From: Progne subis subis
Taxonomy: Eukaryota > Chordata > Aves > Passeriformes > Hirundinidae
Assembly: GCA_022316685.1 (NCBI GenBank)
Contig: JAKJHU010001363.1
Span: forward strand, 1 to 64,000
DNA: 64,000 nt
Direction of reading: 5' to 3'
Both the position numbers and the translations under genes were made by a program. The notes under the pieces are model-generated. The model worked only from the letters and a program-made list of their open reading frames with translations. It made no database searches and was not told the origin of the DNA. The first letter of the stretch is position 1. Each line of letters starts with the position of its first letter. Of the stretch, positions 1 through 10,817 are shown in pieces.

Positions 1-476
1 ATCAGAACACAGCCACGAGCAGATCTAGGAGTGTCACCATATGAAATGTTATTTGGGCTTCCCTTTTTGTTATCTCCTTATAGTTCTAAAGACTACCTGG
101 AAGGAGAGGAAATCACTAGAAAATATCTAAAAACCATTGGACAAACCTTAGAAAATCTCAGAAAGAAAGGCTATCTTCCTCAAACTTCCCCTTTGGATGA
201 AATGTGCATAATATCAATCCTGGAGACTGGGTATTGATCAAAACGTGGACTAATACCCCGCTGACCCCGAAGTTTGAAGGTCCCTACCAAGTACTGTTAA
301 CAACTCACACAGCAGTGCGCACTAAGGAAAAAGGATGGACCCACATCACCAGAGTTAAAGGGCCAGTACCCCCTCCTGGAGAGAACCCGAGTTCAGCACC
401 CTCACCGGATGAAACCGAGTGGACAGTAACACCACACCCGAAAGACTTGAAATTAACCTTTAAAAAGAAATAAGAG
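1..476 (+). pseudogene. pol: Retroviral pol, integrase C-terminal part (broken)
   Basis: Integrase joins viral DNA to host DNA. An open stretch from 31 to 237 carries the SPYEMLFGLPF motif seen near the end of gammaretroviral integrases. A second stretch, 204-473, in another frame carries the C-terminal DNA-binding domain with PGDWVLIK, FEGPYQVLLTT and a WTHITRVK-like ending. The frame change lies around 200-237, so the gene is inactivated there. The reading frame ends in a lysine-rich tail at 473-476. The catalytic core would lie upstream of the window. Assignment rests on motif recognition. Confidence 0.8.
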
Positions 477-540
477 ATAACAGAGACTGTGAAAACCTTT
501 TGTTTCAGTTGCCTCTCCCATAATCAACGAACTCAAAAAA

Positions 541-557
541 GGGGGGGGGGGGGGGGG
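541..557 (+). repeat. 17-base poly-G tract
   Basis: Seventeen consecutive G follow an A-rich run just after the end of pol. It is not next to an LTR, so it is not an obvious 3' polypurine tract. It could be an internal purine-rich tract expanded by slippage, and its length is prone to sequencing error. Confidence 0.9.
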
Positions 558-584
558 CACAATAAGGGTTAATTTCTGTAAACC

Positions 585-980
585 TAAGTCAGTTTTTGTA
601 AATAGCATTTTAGATATGTTTAAGTAATAGATATATTAAAAAGGGTATAAGTTTTTTTTGTATTAATTTTACATATAGTTTAAGTTTTTTTATAAGTAAG
701 AATTTAAGTAAGTTTAAGGTTTTTTTTTTTTAATAATAATTTTTAAATTGTAAGTTTTATGAATAGCAATTTAAATAAGTTTAAGTAATAGAAAGAAGTA
801 TAAGGGTTTTTTTTATTAAGTTTAAATATTGTTTAGGTTTTATAAATAGTGATTTAAAAGTTTAAGATTTTTTTATGTTAATTTTAAAAGTTGTTAAGTT
901 CTATAAGTAGCAGTTTGAACAAATTTAAGTAATAGAAAAATTAAAAGAGTGTAAAGTTTTTTTAAAAAAAAAAAGGTAAA
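585..980 (+). repeat. Degenerate internal tandem repeat between pol and env
   Basis: This AT-rich stretch is built from about four diverged copies of one unit. The recognisable core is a run like ATAAATAGCAATTT followed by AAGTTTAAGTAATAGAAA and then a T-rich tract; cores start near 598, 758, 842 and 905. It contains no coding sequence. It lies in the pol-env spacer of the provirus, where the env splice acceptor would be expected. Confidence 0.65.
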
Positions 981-1109
981 TCTCCTACAGAACATTCTCT
1001 AAGGCAACTAAATTAATAGGGAAGGGAAGTGGAAGCATGTAAGTGGGTTCTGTAGGAGACCTCTCCACTCCAAGAGGCAAGGCCGGGTGGAGCAAGAGAT
1101 CCAGGAAGG

Positions 1110-2890
1110 ATGGCCCATACCGGACTCTTGGGAGGGATCGTACTGGTGATGTTCATAAAGCACACCTATGAAACAAAAGCCTGTGCTAACTGCTACCATC
1201 CAGTGTACGATGGAGAGGATCTCAGATCCTTATTCAGGGTCCATACTAACGTGAACCCAAACTGCTTTGACCACTCCCAGTTGAATACTTGCCAAGAGGA
1301 TGGAAAAGTTTATTGGACCACAAAAAACACAGCTAGTTATGCACAGCGCCTGTTTGGGGAATGTCCTATAGGAGACACTTGGTTATGCTTTGAAGCAGAT
1401 CACAAAGGATTGAGGGATATAATAAAAGAAAAAGTGTTGACAACAAAATTTGAAAAAAGCCTAGACATCCCATCAGGAAAAAACCTGTTCATTGACTTAG
1501 TAGAAAGGATCAGTCGAGAATTAAATTTAACTGAGTGCTGGATATGTGGAGGTACACAAATGTCTGAAATATGGCCCTGGGAAGGAATTAGCTTAAGCCC
1601 TCTAGAAATTCTAAAATGGAAACAGACTGAACAGAATACACAAAGTCTAAGAACAAGGGGAAGAGAGAAGTGGGATCTCAAATCTAAAATCATTGGGGAA
1701 GAATGTATCATGAGGACAGGAACCAGGTACAAACCCGTGTAGAAAATTAATGTGTAAAAGGTATATAATAGTGATAAACTTAAGTGCTAAATGGGTTCCC
1801 AAAGGGCCTAACAAGTATTGGTCAACTGAGAACACGGAAAAATGTATCTATAATGAGAGGTATGAATTATATGAATGTATTGACAAAGCTATAAATCCTT
1901 TTTGGGGGATAAAAGAACTGTCTCGGTTTTGGCAACAACCTTTTGAAACTAGGGAAGATTACTGGGAAGCTCCAAATCACCTGTTCTGGATCTGTGGGGA
2001 TACTGCTATAAAAATTGCCTGGGGATTGGTCGGGAAGCTGTACAATAGGGATCATAAAGCCAGCTTTCTTCCTATTACCCAAGAGATTAGGAGCACACCT
2101 AGGAGTCCCAGTATATGACAATCTGGGAAAAGTCGAACGAAAGAAAAGAGATACTCTAACAATTGGTGGAGACCAAAAATGGAAAGGAAAAATATGGACC
2201 CCAGAAGAGATCATTAAAACCTATGGACCAGCTACATGGGCACAGGACGGGTCCTGGGGGTATCGCACTCCAATCTACATGTTAAATAGGATCATTAGGC
2301 TCCAGGCTGTGTTAGAAATGGTATCTAACGAACAGCTCTCGCATTAGACCACATCACTGACCAACTAACACAAACAAGAGCTGTAATATACCAAATACGT
2401 CTTGCTGTAGACTACCTTTTAGCAGATGAAGGAGGAATCTGTGTAAGTTTAATTCGTCTGAATGTTGTTTAGAAATTAATGATAAAAGCGCAGTAATTAA
2501 AAACATCTAAAAGAAATCGAAAGCTAGCCTATGTGGGAAATCAAGAGTGGACTCCTCTAATGGATACCAACTGGTGGAATAGTTTTTGGTTTTAAGGGGG
2601 ATTAGTGGAAAAAAGCTGGGATTATGATAATTTGCTCAATCACCGGGTTGATGTTTTTACCTTGTCTAATCCCATGTCTAATTCGAACGATTACCTCCAC
2701 AGTCCAAGCCAGTATCCAGATCCCTAAAGCAACCAGTCAAACACAGACCAAAATGATGGTAATAGAGAGTCAAGACCCGAACATGAGAATGCCAAAGAAA
2801 TATATGAAAAGTTCCAAAAATGTAGAAAAATTATTTTCAAGAAGAGGAGGTAACAAATTGATGCGAGCTAAAGCTCGATCAAAGAAATAG
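1110..2890 (+). pseudogene. env: Retroviral env (SU and TM), multiply broken
   Basis: Envelope protein mediates receptor binding (SU) and membrane fusion (TM). Pieces in order: 1110-1742 (SU start, with a CWICGG motif of the CXXC type), 1750-2118 and 2015-2347 in other frames (SU C-terminus and TM start), a stretch around 2350-2470 with heptad-like sequence and an immunosuppressive-type segment containing DYLLADEGGIC, and 2624-2890 with a hydrophobic membrane anchor followed by a basic tail. Stops at 1740 and 2345, and frameshifts near 2100 and inside the CX6CC region (about 2440-2475), inactivate it. The gamma-type TM layout agrees with the upstream integrase. Confidence 0.8.
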
Positions 2891-2900
2891 AGGGGGGAGT
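2887..2900 (+). promoter_or_regulatory. Polypurine tract (plus-strand primer site)
   Basis: AATAGAGGGGGGAG lies directly before an LTR that starts TGTTATAA. This is the expected position of the retroviral polypurine tract that primes plus-strand DNA synthesis. Confidence 0.8.
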
Positions 2901-3497
2901 TGTTATAAATAAATTCTATTCAAATAATCTATGTTTTAGTTACTTAATTGTTAAGTAATTCCATTAAGATTGTTAATGCTAGTTCTGTTAAAGAATTTGC
3001 CTTATTCCTGTTTTAATACTGATTTATCACCTTATTTGCTTGTTTGTTAATTAAGAATTCACCTTATTACCTGTATCTCTGCTCCCATTCGCCGGATAGT
3101 GTCTGAATATGCTAATAAAAAGAACATTGGAATTCTGGGAACAACCCAAGAACAAGAGACTCTGAAAAGCAGGGAACCAAAGTAAAATCCAGGACTGTAG
3201 TCGCATTTTAGACTAGTGCAAGAGGTACGGGGGTCCGCCGAAGCAGCTTTATTTAGTCGCCGTGACCTGAGAAGGAGTCCCCCATCGCAGGATGACCCCT
3301 GATCAGTGAAGTGAAACGGACTCCCCGGCAAGGGAAAAAGCCCGTGAGGGGGTGGGAGTCCCCAGCTTTGCTGTGAAGCGAAGCTGTGTGTACCTCCTCC
3401 TCCACGTTGCCAAGGGAGCAAGCAAGCTCTCCCCCAAGGCCAAGCTTGATAATAAAGAAACATACAAAAACAGCAAGTCTCTGACTCTCTTATTTTT
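2901..3497 (+). repeat. 3' LTR of the plus-strand provirus
   Basis: It begins TGTTATAAATAAATTC right after the polypurine tract. A polyadenylation signal AATAAA lies at 3451-3456. The right end is uncertain: RNase H sequence of the neighbouring provirus is readable from about 3500, leaving at most ~45 bases after the polyA signal for R/U5, and no clear CA terminus is seen. Confidence 0.7.
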
Positions 3498-5502
3498 TTC
3501 CAGAACACTTTTATTCCAAATTTTCTAAATGTATGCACTACCACAAAGGCATATTTTGAGTCGGTGTATATGGTCCCTTCTCGATCCTTTAATAACAACA
3601 ATGCACAGAATAATGCATAGAGTTCACAGGCTTGTGCTGACCAGGACGGCTAAGGGGACCAGATTCTTTTACTTCCAGTTTTTCTCCACGAATTACGGCA
3701 TACCCAGATTTCCTTTTCTGTCTTCCAGTTGGGATGATACATCTATAAACAATTTTTCTCCTGTTTTTAATTCTTGTTCTCTTAAATCTGGGTGTATTTT
3801 TTTGTTTGTAACTCTATGACCTCTGTGCAATCATGTATTAATCATGTATTAATCATGTATTAAATCAAGATAGCCTCATATTTTAATATTCTGCTATCAG
3901 TTAACGATGTTTTGGTCTCTTAGCAAGGACCCCTAATATTGGGGATCTGTACAGCCCAGTGGTGCCCCAAAGGTTCTTTTTGGGCTTCTTCTACTAACAC
4001 AGCAGTGGCTACCAGAGCTTGCAGGCATGTTGGCCAACTCTTACTAATGGATCCAAACATTTGGAATAATATCCTACTGGCTTTGGCTTCCTGCCCAATC
4101 TTGAGTCAATACTTCATAAGGTGTTTGATCAACTGTATTAACATATACTTGAAAAGGCTTGTCTAAATTGGGAAGACTCAGTACAGGAACTTGCAGTAGG
4201 GCTTCTTCAACCTGCTCAAAATTTTCCTGATCCCTTTCATCCCATTTCAAGTGATTGGTAGTTAATTTCTCATATAAAATTTTTACTTTTCTGCTAACCC
4301 TTCTATGTCTTGCCTACAATAACCCAAAGACTCAAAAACTGCTTTATTTCTCTTTTAGACTTTGGTCCCATGTTCATATTCCTGAAACCCTTTCAGGGTC
4401 TAGCTTTTTCTTTTGCTTACTAATCCAATGACCTAAATACCACACTTCTGACTCTACAAACTGCAATTTTGACTTTGATATCTTCAGCCCGTTTTCTCCC
4501 AGAAAATTTAGAAGCTTAATAGTACCCTTTCTAGCTTCCTCTTCAGTTTCTCCTGCTACTAACAAATCATCTACATACTGTAGCAGCTTAATTCCTTTGG
4601 GTAACTCAAAGGACTTCCAAAGATTTTCTAACGCCCTCCCAAAAAGATTCGGTGCCTCTGTAAAACCTTGCGGTAGCACCGTTCACCTTAATTGTTCTCT
4701 CCTACCTGTATCTGGGTCCTCCTACTCAAAGGCAATCCCTACTGCCCTCATCCAGAGGGCAAGTTCAAAAGGCATCCTTTAAATCCACGACACTGTACCA
4801 AATGTAATTAGGAGGTATCTGGCTTAGCTACTCCTGGACAGCGGGTAATGGTTCTTTGATTTACCGCTCTGAGATCCTGCACTAGTCGGTAGCTACCATC
4901 AGGCTTCTTTACCGGCAGGATGGGGGTATGATGTGGTGACACACAGGACTCCAACACCCCCTGATGTACTCAATTCTCAACGACCGGTTTCAATCCCTTC
5001 CGACCTTCCAGTGATATTGGATATTGTTTTACTCGAATGGGGATTTCTGGGTTCTGTATTTCAACGCTAATGGGCTGAATGTTTAATTTTCCTGACTTCA
5101 CCAGTATACCACACAGTGTCGCTAATCTTGAAATTATCTTCTTCCGTTAAAGAATAGATTTTAAAGTTTTCCTTCACAGGGTGTTCTTTTAATCCCCAGG
5201 CTATTATTAACACCCTTCCTAATAAATTATTATCAGCCTCTGGTACTAATACCAATCACTCAGTCCAATTTTTTATCCAATTCATTCTGCACATTTTTAA
5301 TTACAGGAACCTGAAAAATTTCTCCTTTAACCCCAATTACTGGGACAACGTTCACAACTTACTTCATATCCTTTTGGTAGTTTTCTTACTGTCGACGTAG
5401 TAGCTTCTGTGTCCACCAAAAATGTGATTTCTTCCTTTTGAGGACTTATTTTCAGTTTTATCAAGGCTCTTCTACGTGTTCAGTCCTCATTAAATAGAGC
5501 TC
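3498..5502 (-). pseudogene. pol: Retroviral pol: protease, RT, start of RNase H (broken)
   Basis: From right to left: a protease region near 5395-5430 where the catalytic motif reads VDTEA, so the glycine of DTG is replaced; a protease C-terminal part with an LLGR motif (5067-5255); RT palm with a QDLRAVN-like region near 4870; RT 4374-4679 containing LPQGFTEAP and the catalytic YVDD box; and an RNase H fragment near 3500-3610 with IYTDSKYAF. Many stops separate these pieces, especially between 3620 and 4370. YVDD and the motif context are gammaretroviral in type. The end at ~3500 is an element junction, not a natural gene end. Confidence 0.8.
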
Positions 5503-5510
5503 CTGACCCC

Positions 5511-6950
5511 CTAGTCTTCTTGAAACATTTTCTCATCTTGCTGCCTCTTTCTACAGAATTTTTGTAGATGTCCCTTTTTGTGGCAATAAAAACAAGTGTG
5601 TCCTGTACTTCTGGAGGCAGGACAAGAAGTTTGTAAGTGTCCTTTCTGGTGACAGGAAAAACACGTGGATCTCATATCCCCAGAGGTGGGACCTGCCTTT
5701 TTCTGTTGTTTGTTCTTTCCTGAGCGCTTCTCTGTGTTCATGGTTGACTGTGTTTCCTTGACGGCTGCCATTAAAATCTGTGGGTTTGTCTTTTGCCTCT
5801 CCTCATCTCTTCTCACATACACTTTCTGTGCTTCTCTTAACAATTCATGAAGCCCCCTATCCTGCCAATTTTTTCCATTTTCCAGCTTCTTCTTGATGTG
5901 CCCCCAGGACTTAGCTACAAATTGTGTTTTCAAAAGGACCTGTCCTGCTGCAGTATCAGGGTCTACACCTGAATATAACTGCAAGGCTTTTCTTAGTCTT
6001 TCTAACCAGTCTGCCAGGGCTTCATCCTTCCCTTGGTGCTCACTTAGAGCTTTCCCTATATTCTGCCCCTTGGGCACTGCGTCCTGGATTCCTTGAATAA
6101 TCATCCACCGGAGATCACTCCTATTCTGCCTGTGTCTTTCATTCTGATTATTCCAACCTGGATCTTGCATAGGCCATTTCTGATCCCCCTGGTCTGGCCC
6201 CTGACATTCTCTATCCCAAACCTTCATTCCTGAATGTCTAATCATTTCTCTTTCTTCCATGGTAAACAAGATTCCTAAGATAGACTGCAGTTCCACCCAG
6301 GTGTGTATATATTTGGCCCCAAGAACTGATCTAATCTCTCTGCCACTCCAAGAGGATCCTCTAGCAGCCTGCCCATCTCCTCCTTAAACTCCCTAACATC
6401 CCCTGTGCTCAGGGGAACACTCACATCACCAATAGGTCTCTGTTCTGGGTTTGCCATTGGAACTTTTCCAAGCGGGTATAGTCCATCTTCCATTTTTGCT
6501 TCCCCATCCCCATCATCACTTCTCCCCATCCCCCACCTCTAGTTCTATGTGCTACTGGCCCCTCCTGAATAGGGGGTGTGTTTGCATTTACAGGAGGACC
6601 CTCGGGGGCTTGGGGTTGAACGCGCTGATTAGGTTGCCTATAAGGGGGTGGGAGGTGATCTAATGGATCCTAGGGCTCGTGTCTGTCTTGTTTGGCTGCT
6701 TGCCCTCTTGTTTGTAAAGGATAGAAGAGAAAACCCTCACTTCCTTGCCTTCGAGTGACAATTCACCCTTTCCCCTGGGAAGCCACAGAGCAGCATATTT
6801 GCTTTCTTCCTGAATAAAAGGTTCTTTTGAATTCACATACAAGTTCAAAGACTGACAAATCCAATTTTCAAATGATACAGAATTTGGCCAATATAACTTA
6901 TCTTTCCAGATCATTTCCTTTGTCCATTGAAACATACAATAATTAATCAT
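5511..6950 (-). pseudogene. gag: Retroviral gag: matrix, capsid, nucleocapsid (broken)
   Basis: Gag builds the virion core. Three open pieces are read. 6950-6660 is a matrix-like piece with WPNSVSFENW. 6529-6275 is the start of capsid, containing PLSTGDVREFKEE. 6296-5511 (261 residues) is the rest of capsid and nucleocapsid. The nucleocapsid has two CCHC knuckles, CFSCHQKGHLQTSC and CFYCHKKGHLQKFC, both with CX2CX4HX4C spacing. Murine-type gammaretroviruses usually have one. Frameshifts between matrix and capsid (about 6530-6660) and at 6280-6296 break the gene. Confidence 0.8.
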
Positions 6951-7938
6951 TTTCTGCTTACATTTTCCTCTTCAGGATTCCCATGCATCCCAGTATTGTA
7001 ACATCATCCCCAGTGGACTGTCCTGAGGGATGCTCCCCTTCTGAGAACCCCCCTTCACAGTTCCCAGGTATACCAGGCTCTTGTCAATTTTCTTCATAAT
7101 TCGCAGGCTCCTGGATCTGAGGATTTACCTTTCCTTGACTCATTTTTGGCAAAAATAAACCAAGAAATCATGGTGCCAGGAGAATTTTGGTCTCCCTCAC
7201 TCACTTTGTGGTTCAATCCTCTCAATTATTATTCTGTTGCACTATCTTGTCTTTTACCAACTGTTTGTCTCATGCCTAATTCCAATCTTTCTCCCAATCT
7301 GTCTTCCCTGACTATATCCTTCTAGCCACTTTCCCTCTCAATCCCTCTTAGTCTCATACTAAAGTTACCAACTATTTTCTTTTCAAGGAAAATTGAACTT
7401 GACTCAATTGCTCCCCTCCTTATTCGCCTCACCCAGTGATCAGATCGCTCCCTTCTCCTCAAGGACCTTCCCCTGGGTTCTCAGGCTGGGACCCTCCCTG
7501 CCAGTCCCTCCCAGGGAACCTCACTCATTCTCTCTTTTCGCTTCCCTCCTTTCCCAGCTGGTCTCCTCACAGAGAGCTGAAAACGCGGTATTGGGAGGTT
7601 CACACTTGCTTTGGGGGTCTGGGCTACCAGCTCCCAGTTTAGATATTCTACACACACACAAACATACAGCTGCCCACCTGCTCAACCCCGTGGTACTTAC
7701 ACAGTCTGTTTTTCCACACGGTTCTTGTGCAGAAGACGTTTTACAGGCACCTTTACCTTTAGCTGGCACTCCAACAGGAACTTTCGTGCATGCCTCCTAT
7801 TGCTGGCTTCCTTTGCTGATGCATTATCGTAATTGGAACTCCTTCTCCAAGGGAGCCTGGTCTAAGCTTGGGACCACCTAAAAAGAGCTGGTGGGGAGTT
7901 CCTTCCCAGGACTAACCGTCCTTACCCCAAGCTGGAGT
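6951..7938 (-). other. Provirus leader region, no gene
   Basis: This lies between the primer binding site and matrix, where splice donor and packaging signal are expected. The open frames across it on the plus strand are short, composition-driven and resemble nothing I know. I did not identify a packaging structure. Confidence 0.5.
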
Positions 7939-7956
7939 TTCCGGGTTTCAGCACCA
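7939..7956 (-). promoter_or_regulatory. Primer binding site, tRNA-Phe type
   Basis: On the minus strand TGGTGCTGAAACCCGG starts at 7956, just inside the LTR. It complements the 3' end of vertebrate tRNA-Phe (...CCGGGTTTCGGCACCA) with one mismatch. This is the site where the tRNA would prime minus-strand DNA synthesis. Confidence 0.75.
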
Positions 7957-7957
7957 A

Positions 7958-8694
7958 ATTATTATAAATGACCTCAATATGTCTAGTTTAATAAGCAACA
8001 AAGTTAAAATTTGGCAGCAATGCAATTTTATTTAAGTAGCATTTTATAAACAAGCATATACAAAAAATTTGGCAGTGATTAATTAAAGATAAGTACTGTT
8101 CGGATAAATCACAAGCAAAACGACCGGGGTACAGGGTAGGGGGGTGTGTCTCACCCCACATCATGTACAAAACAAGGTAATGCAACATAAACTTATGTAC
8201 TGTATGCTAATACATATTATTTAATATTTCTTGTAAATCTCCTTCTATTTTCAATTTGTAAAATCTACGTCACTATACTACATAGCGCATGCTCCACTTG
8301 TTGTTAGGGGGTCTTTGGCTTTTTGGTGGTCGTCTTCAGATGAAGGCTCATCATCTTCCTCTCGTCCTATGAATAACCTTAATGATTGCGCATGCACTCT
8401 AAGATTTGTGTTATACATAACTAAGCATTATGTTCCAAAAAGTAATTATTTCATGGATCAAACCACCACCCATACTCCCTGCCTTGGAATAGTCCCAACT
8501 TTGTCCATCTCAGGGCTAGTTCTATCTTAAGACATCCTGTATCCCATCACATCTGCAAAGGGCCCATCTCCCTACCTTGGAGTAGTCCCAGCTTTGGCCA
8601 ATCCAGCTTTGAGGCTCTTGCTTATCTCAAACTGCATCCTGTATCTTATTTTTCTCATGGAGCATCTGCCAAGGGGCCCATCTGCTTTGTAACA
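7958..8694 (-). repeat. 5' LTR of the minus-strand provirus
   Basis: On the minus strand it starts TGTTACAAAG at 8694 and ends near 7960 in TTATAATAA just before the primer site; the terminal CA seems mutated. A polyadenylation signal (AATAAA on the minus strand) lies near 8030. Length is about 735 bases. The other LTR of this element is not in the window. Confidence 0.75.
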
Positions 8695-8964
8695 ATAATC
8701 ACATCTACTTTGTCCTTTACTACCTTACAACAAATATTTTCTAAACAATATATATTTCTAAAATATTGATACAATTACAATTAGCATGAATCATTTTCAT
8801 TTAGTACATCTTTATAGATTGATATCAGCAATGTCCAATTGATATTGATCCTCAGCACATTAAATGCAGTCTAAATAGATATGAGAATCAAGACCCTTCA
8901 TAGCTGATGATCAGTCAAACTTTGTCCTCACCCCATCCCCACCATTTCTCTCATCCAGCCCCTG
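8695..8964. other. AT-rich spacer, no gene seen
   Basis: No coding, RNA or repeat structure recognised between the LTR and the CR1 fragment. Confidence 0.5.
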
Positions 8965-9236
8965 GCACTCCTATGGATCAGGAACAGTGTGGCCAGCAGG
9001 AGCAGGGCAGTGATTCTTCCCCTGTGCTCGGCACTGGTTGGGCAGCACCTCGAGTGCTGTGTCCAGTTCTGACCCCCCAATATAAGAAGGACATGGAGGG
9101 GGCTGGAGCGTGTCCTGAGAAGAGTGACAAGGCTGGTGAGGGGTCTGGAACACAAGTCCTGTGAGGTGGGGTCCAAGGTTGGACTTGATGATGTCCAAGG
9201 TCTTTTCCAGCCTTGCTGATTCTGTGATTCTCTGAA
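8965..9236 (+). mobile_element. CR1 LINE 3' fragment
   Basis: Matches by eye the 3' end of avian CR1 non-LTR retrotransposons: AAGGACATGGAGG..., GTCTGGAACACAAGTCCTGTGAG, then GGTTGGACTTGATGATGTCC and a TTCTGTGATTCTCTG tail. An internal ~85-base section present in the partner copy at 57020-57105 is missing. It belongs to a duplicated segment. Confidence 0.85.
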
Positions 9237-10270
9237 ACCACCCTTGCAGCAGTTGCAGGATGAGCCCTGGGCCTCCTCTTCAGAAGGTCTAGCAGCCCAG
9301 GTCCCTCAGCTTCTCCTCACAGCCCCAAAGCCCATCCTGCCAGTCCTGCACAGCCTCTGCAGCTCCTCCTCCTTGCCCAGAACAGGGAGCCCCAGAGCCA
9401 GACACAGCAGCCCAGATGTGCCCCCCTGGCCTGTGGTGCCTCTGGCAAGGGAGCAGCACGAGGCACTGCAGGAGGCTGCAGACAATTCCTGAAGCACTGG
9501 GAGGATGATCCTGCTCCCCAAGGGATGTTCCCATGGTGCCGGGAACTCAGGAAATGAAATGGGGAGTGGGGACAGGGAGGAAAGGGGAACCAGGGATGGC
9601 CTATTGGCAGTGGAGGGAACAGGGATGGGCAGTAGGAAGAAATTTGTAGCAGGAAGAGTAAAGAAAGCCAAGGTGAGACAAAGAAAATGCTGACGGCAGT
9701 TTTGGGGTGGCTGCCAGGCAGCCCTGGCTCTGAGCAACAACGTCTGCAGTGGCACAGGAAACTCACAGCTCATGTGAACAAACATTCTGGATGACTTCAG
9801 AGGCCACCACAAACCTGAGTGGTTTCCCTGCTGTCCCCCAGCCCTGCCTAGCCCTAGGGGCTGATGGCATTTGTGCTCCCTCAGGTTCATCTCCCCACAC
9901 CAACACCATGAGGGTGCTCACGCCTGCTCTGGGCAGTGCAAACAGGGGCTCCTGAGCCAGTGCTGCCGTGTCTGTGCCTGCAAGGATGCGGCACCTGTGT
10001 GAGCTGGGGGAGAGGCCAGGGCTGCAGAGGGGGGATGTTGTTGGCAGGTGCATGAGGACGCTCTGGGACGCTGCCCTGGGGTGTCCAGCGCAGTGGGGAT
10101 GGATCAGCCCCTGCTCTGCTGCTCCTTCCCATGTCCCCCAGGGACCTTGCAGAGCCCCAGCCATGCTGTTTGCCCCCAGCCTGCCCACGGCCACCCTGGG
10201 GCTGCTCACGGGGCTTTTCTCTGCTGAGCATTGGCCTGGGCGTGTTCTGGAGAGAGCCTGGGCAAGGAGC
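8965..10270 (+). repeat. Segmental duplication, copy A (partner 56860-58831)
   Basis: The CR1 tail and the following ~1 kb reappear in the same order and orientation at 56860-58831. Examples are CAGCAGTTGCAGGATGAG near 9247 and 57171, and GGGAGAGGCCAGGGCTGCAG near 10008 and 58569. Similarity stops in both copies after GAGAGAGCCTGGGCAAGGAGC (10270 and 58831). Copy A lacks the LTR inserted in copy B. No gene is recognised inside; the open frames are unspecific GC-rich frames. Confidence 0.85.
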
Positions 10271-10817
10271 CTGGAGCCCCCAGGCCCTGCCCTGAGGCGT
10301 CAGCGCTGCCCCAGCAGTGCCCATGGCCTGTCCCTGCTGCAGCCCCGGCACTGCCACCCCCAGCACTGTGCCCGGCCCCGAGAGCACTCAGGCCCTACAG
10401 CAGCACCAGGGCCAGGAGGGCAGCGGGGCAGGGGCACGGGAGCAGCACTGGCAACACCAAGTGCTGCTGCTCCTGGGTACAGCTGCTGTGCCAGCACTGA
10501 TCTGCCCCCAGCTCTGCACACAGACATTGCTGCTGCAGCTCCAGAGTAGGGAACAAAGGGCAGATCTCTGCAGAAAACTTGCCTGGGAGATCCTTGAGTT
10601 CCTCTCAAGCCACCATGAGTGCAGCCCCTCATTGACGGAGACTGTGTCCAGATAGATGGTGGAGACAAACAACATGGGAAATAGAACAATTAATGATGTA
10701 ACTTTGTGGGCAATAATAAAACAATAAAATAAACTAAAAGAACCTCCAAAATGAAATCAACAAGAAGTATCAAAGATGATTTTAATTACATGAGCTTTTC
10801 AGAAACTGGCTAGAAGT
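10271..10817. other. OR 3' flank, no gene seen
   Basis: GC-rich then AT-rich sequence between the duplicated block and the olfactory receptor pseudogene. No gene recognised. Confidence 0.4.

Larger units (their letters stand above)
1..3497 (+). mobile_element. 3' half of a gammaretrovirus-like provirus
   Basis: The plus strand reads, in order, the integrase C-terminus, an AT-rich spacer, env, a polypurine tract and a 3' LTR. The 5' LTR, gag and most of pol would lie before the window. Coding parts are broken by frameshifts and stops, so this is a non-functional remnant. The right end abuts RNase H sequence of an oppositely oriented provirus, which suggests it inserted into that element; I could not define a target duplication. 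Its LTR differs clearly from the LTR of the minus-strand element, so the two are different families. Confidence 0.8.
3498..8694 (-). mobile_element. Gammaretrovirus-like provirus, 5' part, minus strand
   Basis: Reading the minus strand from 8694 downwards gives a 5' LTR, a tRNA-Phe-type primer binding site, a ~1-kb leader, gag (matrix, capsid, nucleocapsid), protease, reverse transcriptase and the start of RNase H. It stops at about 3500 at the LTR of the plus-strand provirus. Integrase, env and the 3' LTR are therefore missing here and may continue left of the window if this is a nested insertion. Stops and frameshifts are numerous. Confidence 0.8.

Noticed and set aside
9306..9890. Long minus-strand frames in the duplicated block
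   Set aside because: Frames are not maintained in the partner copy at 57-58 kb.
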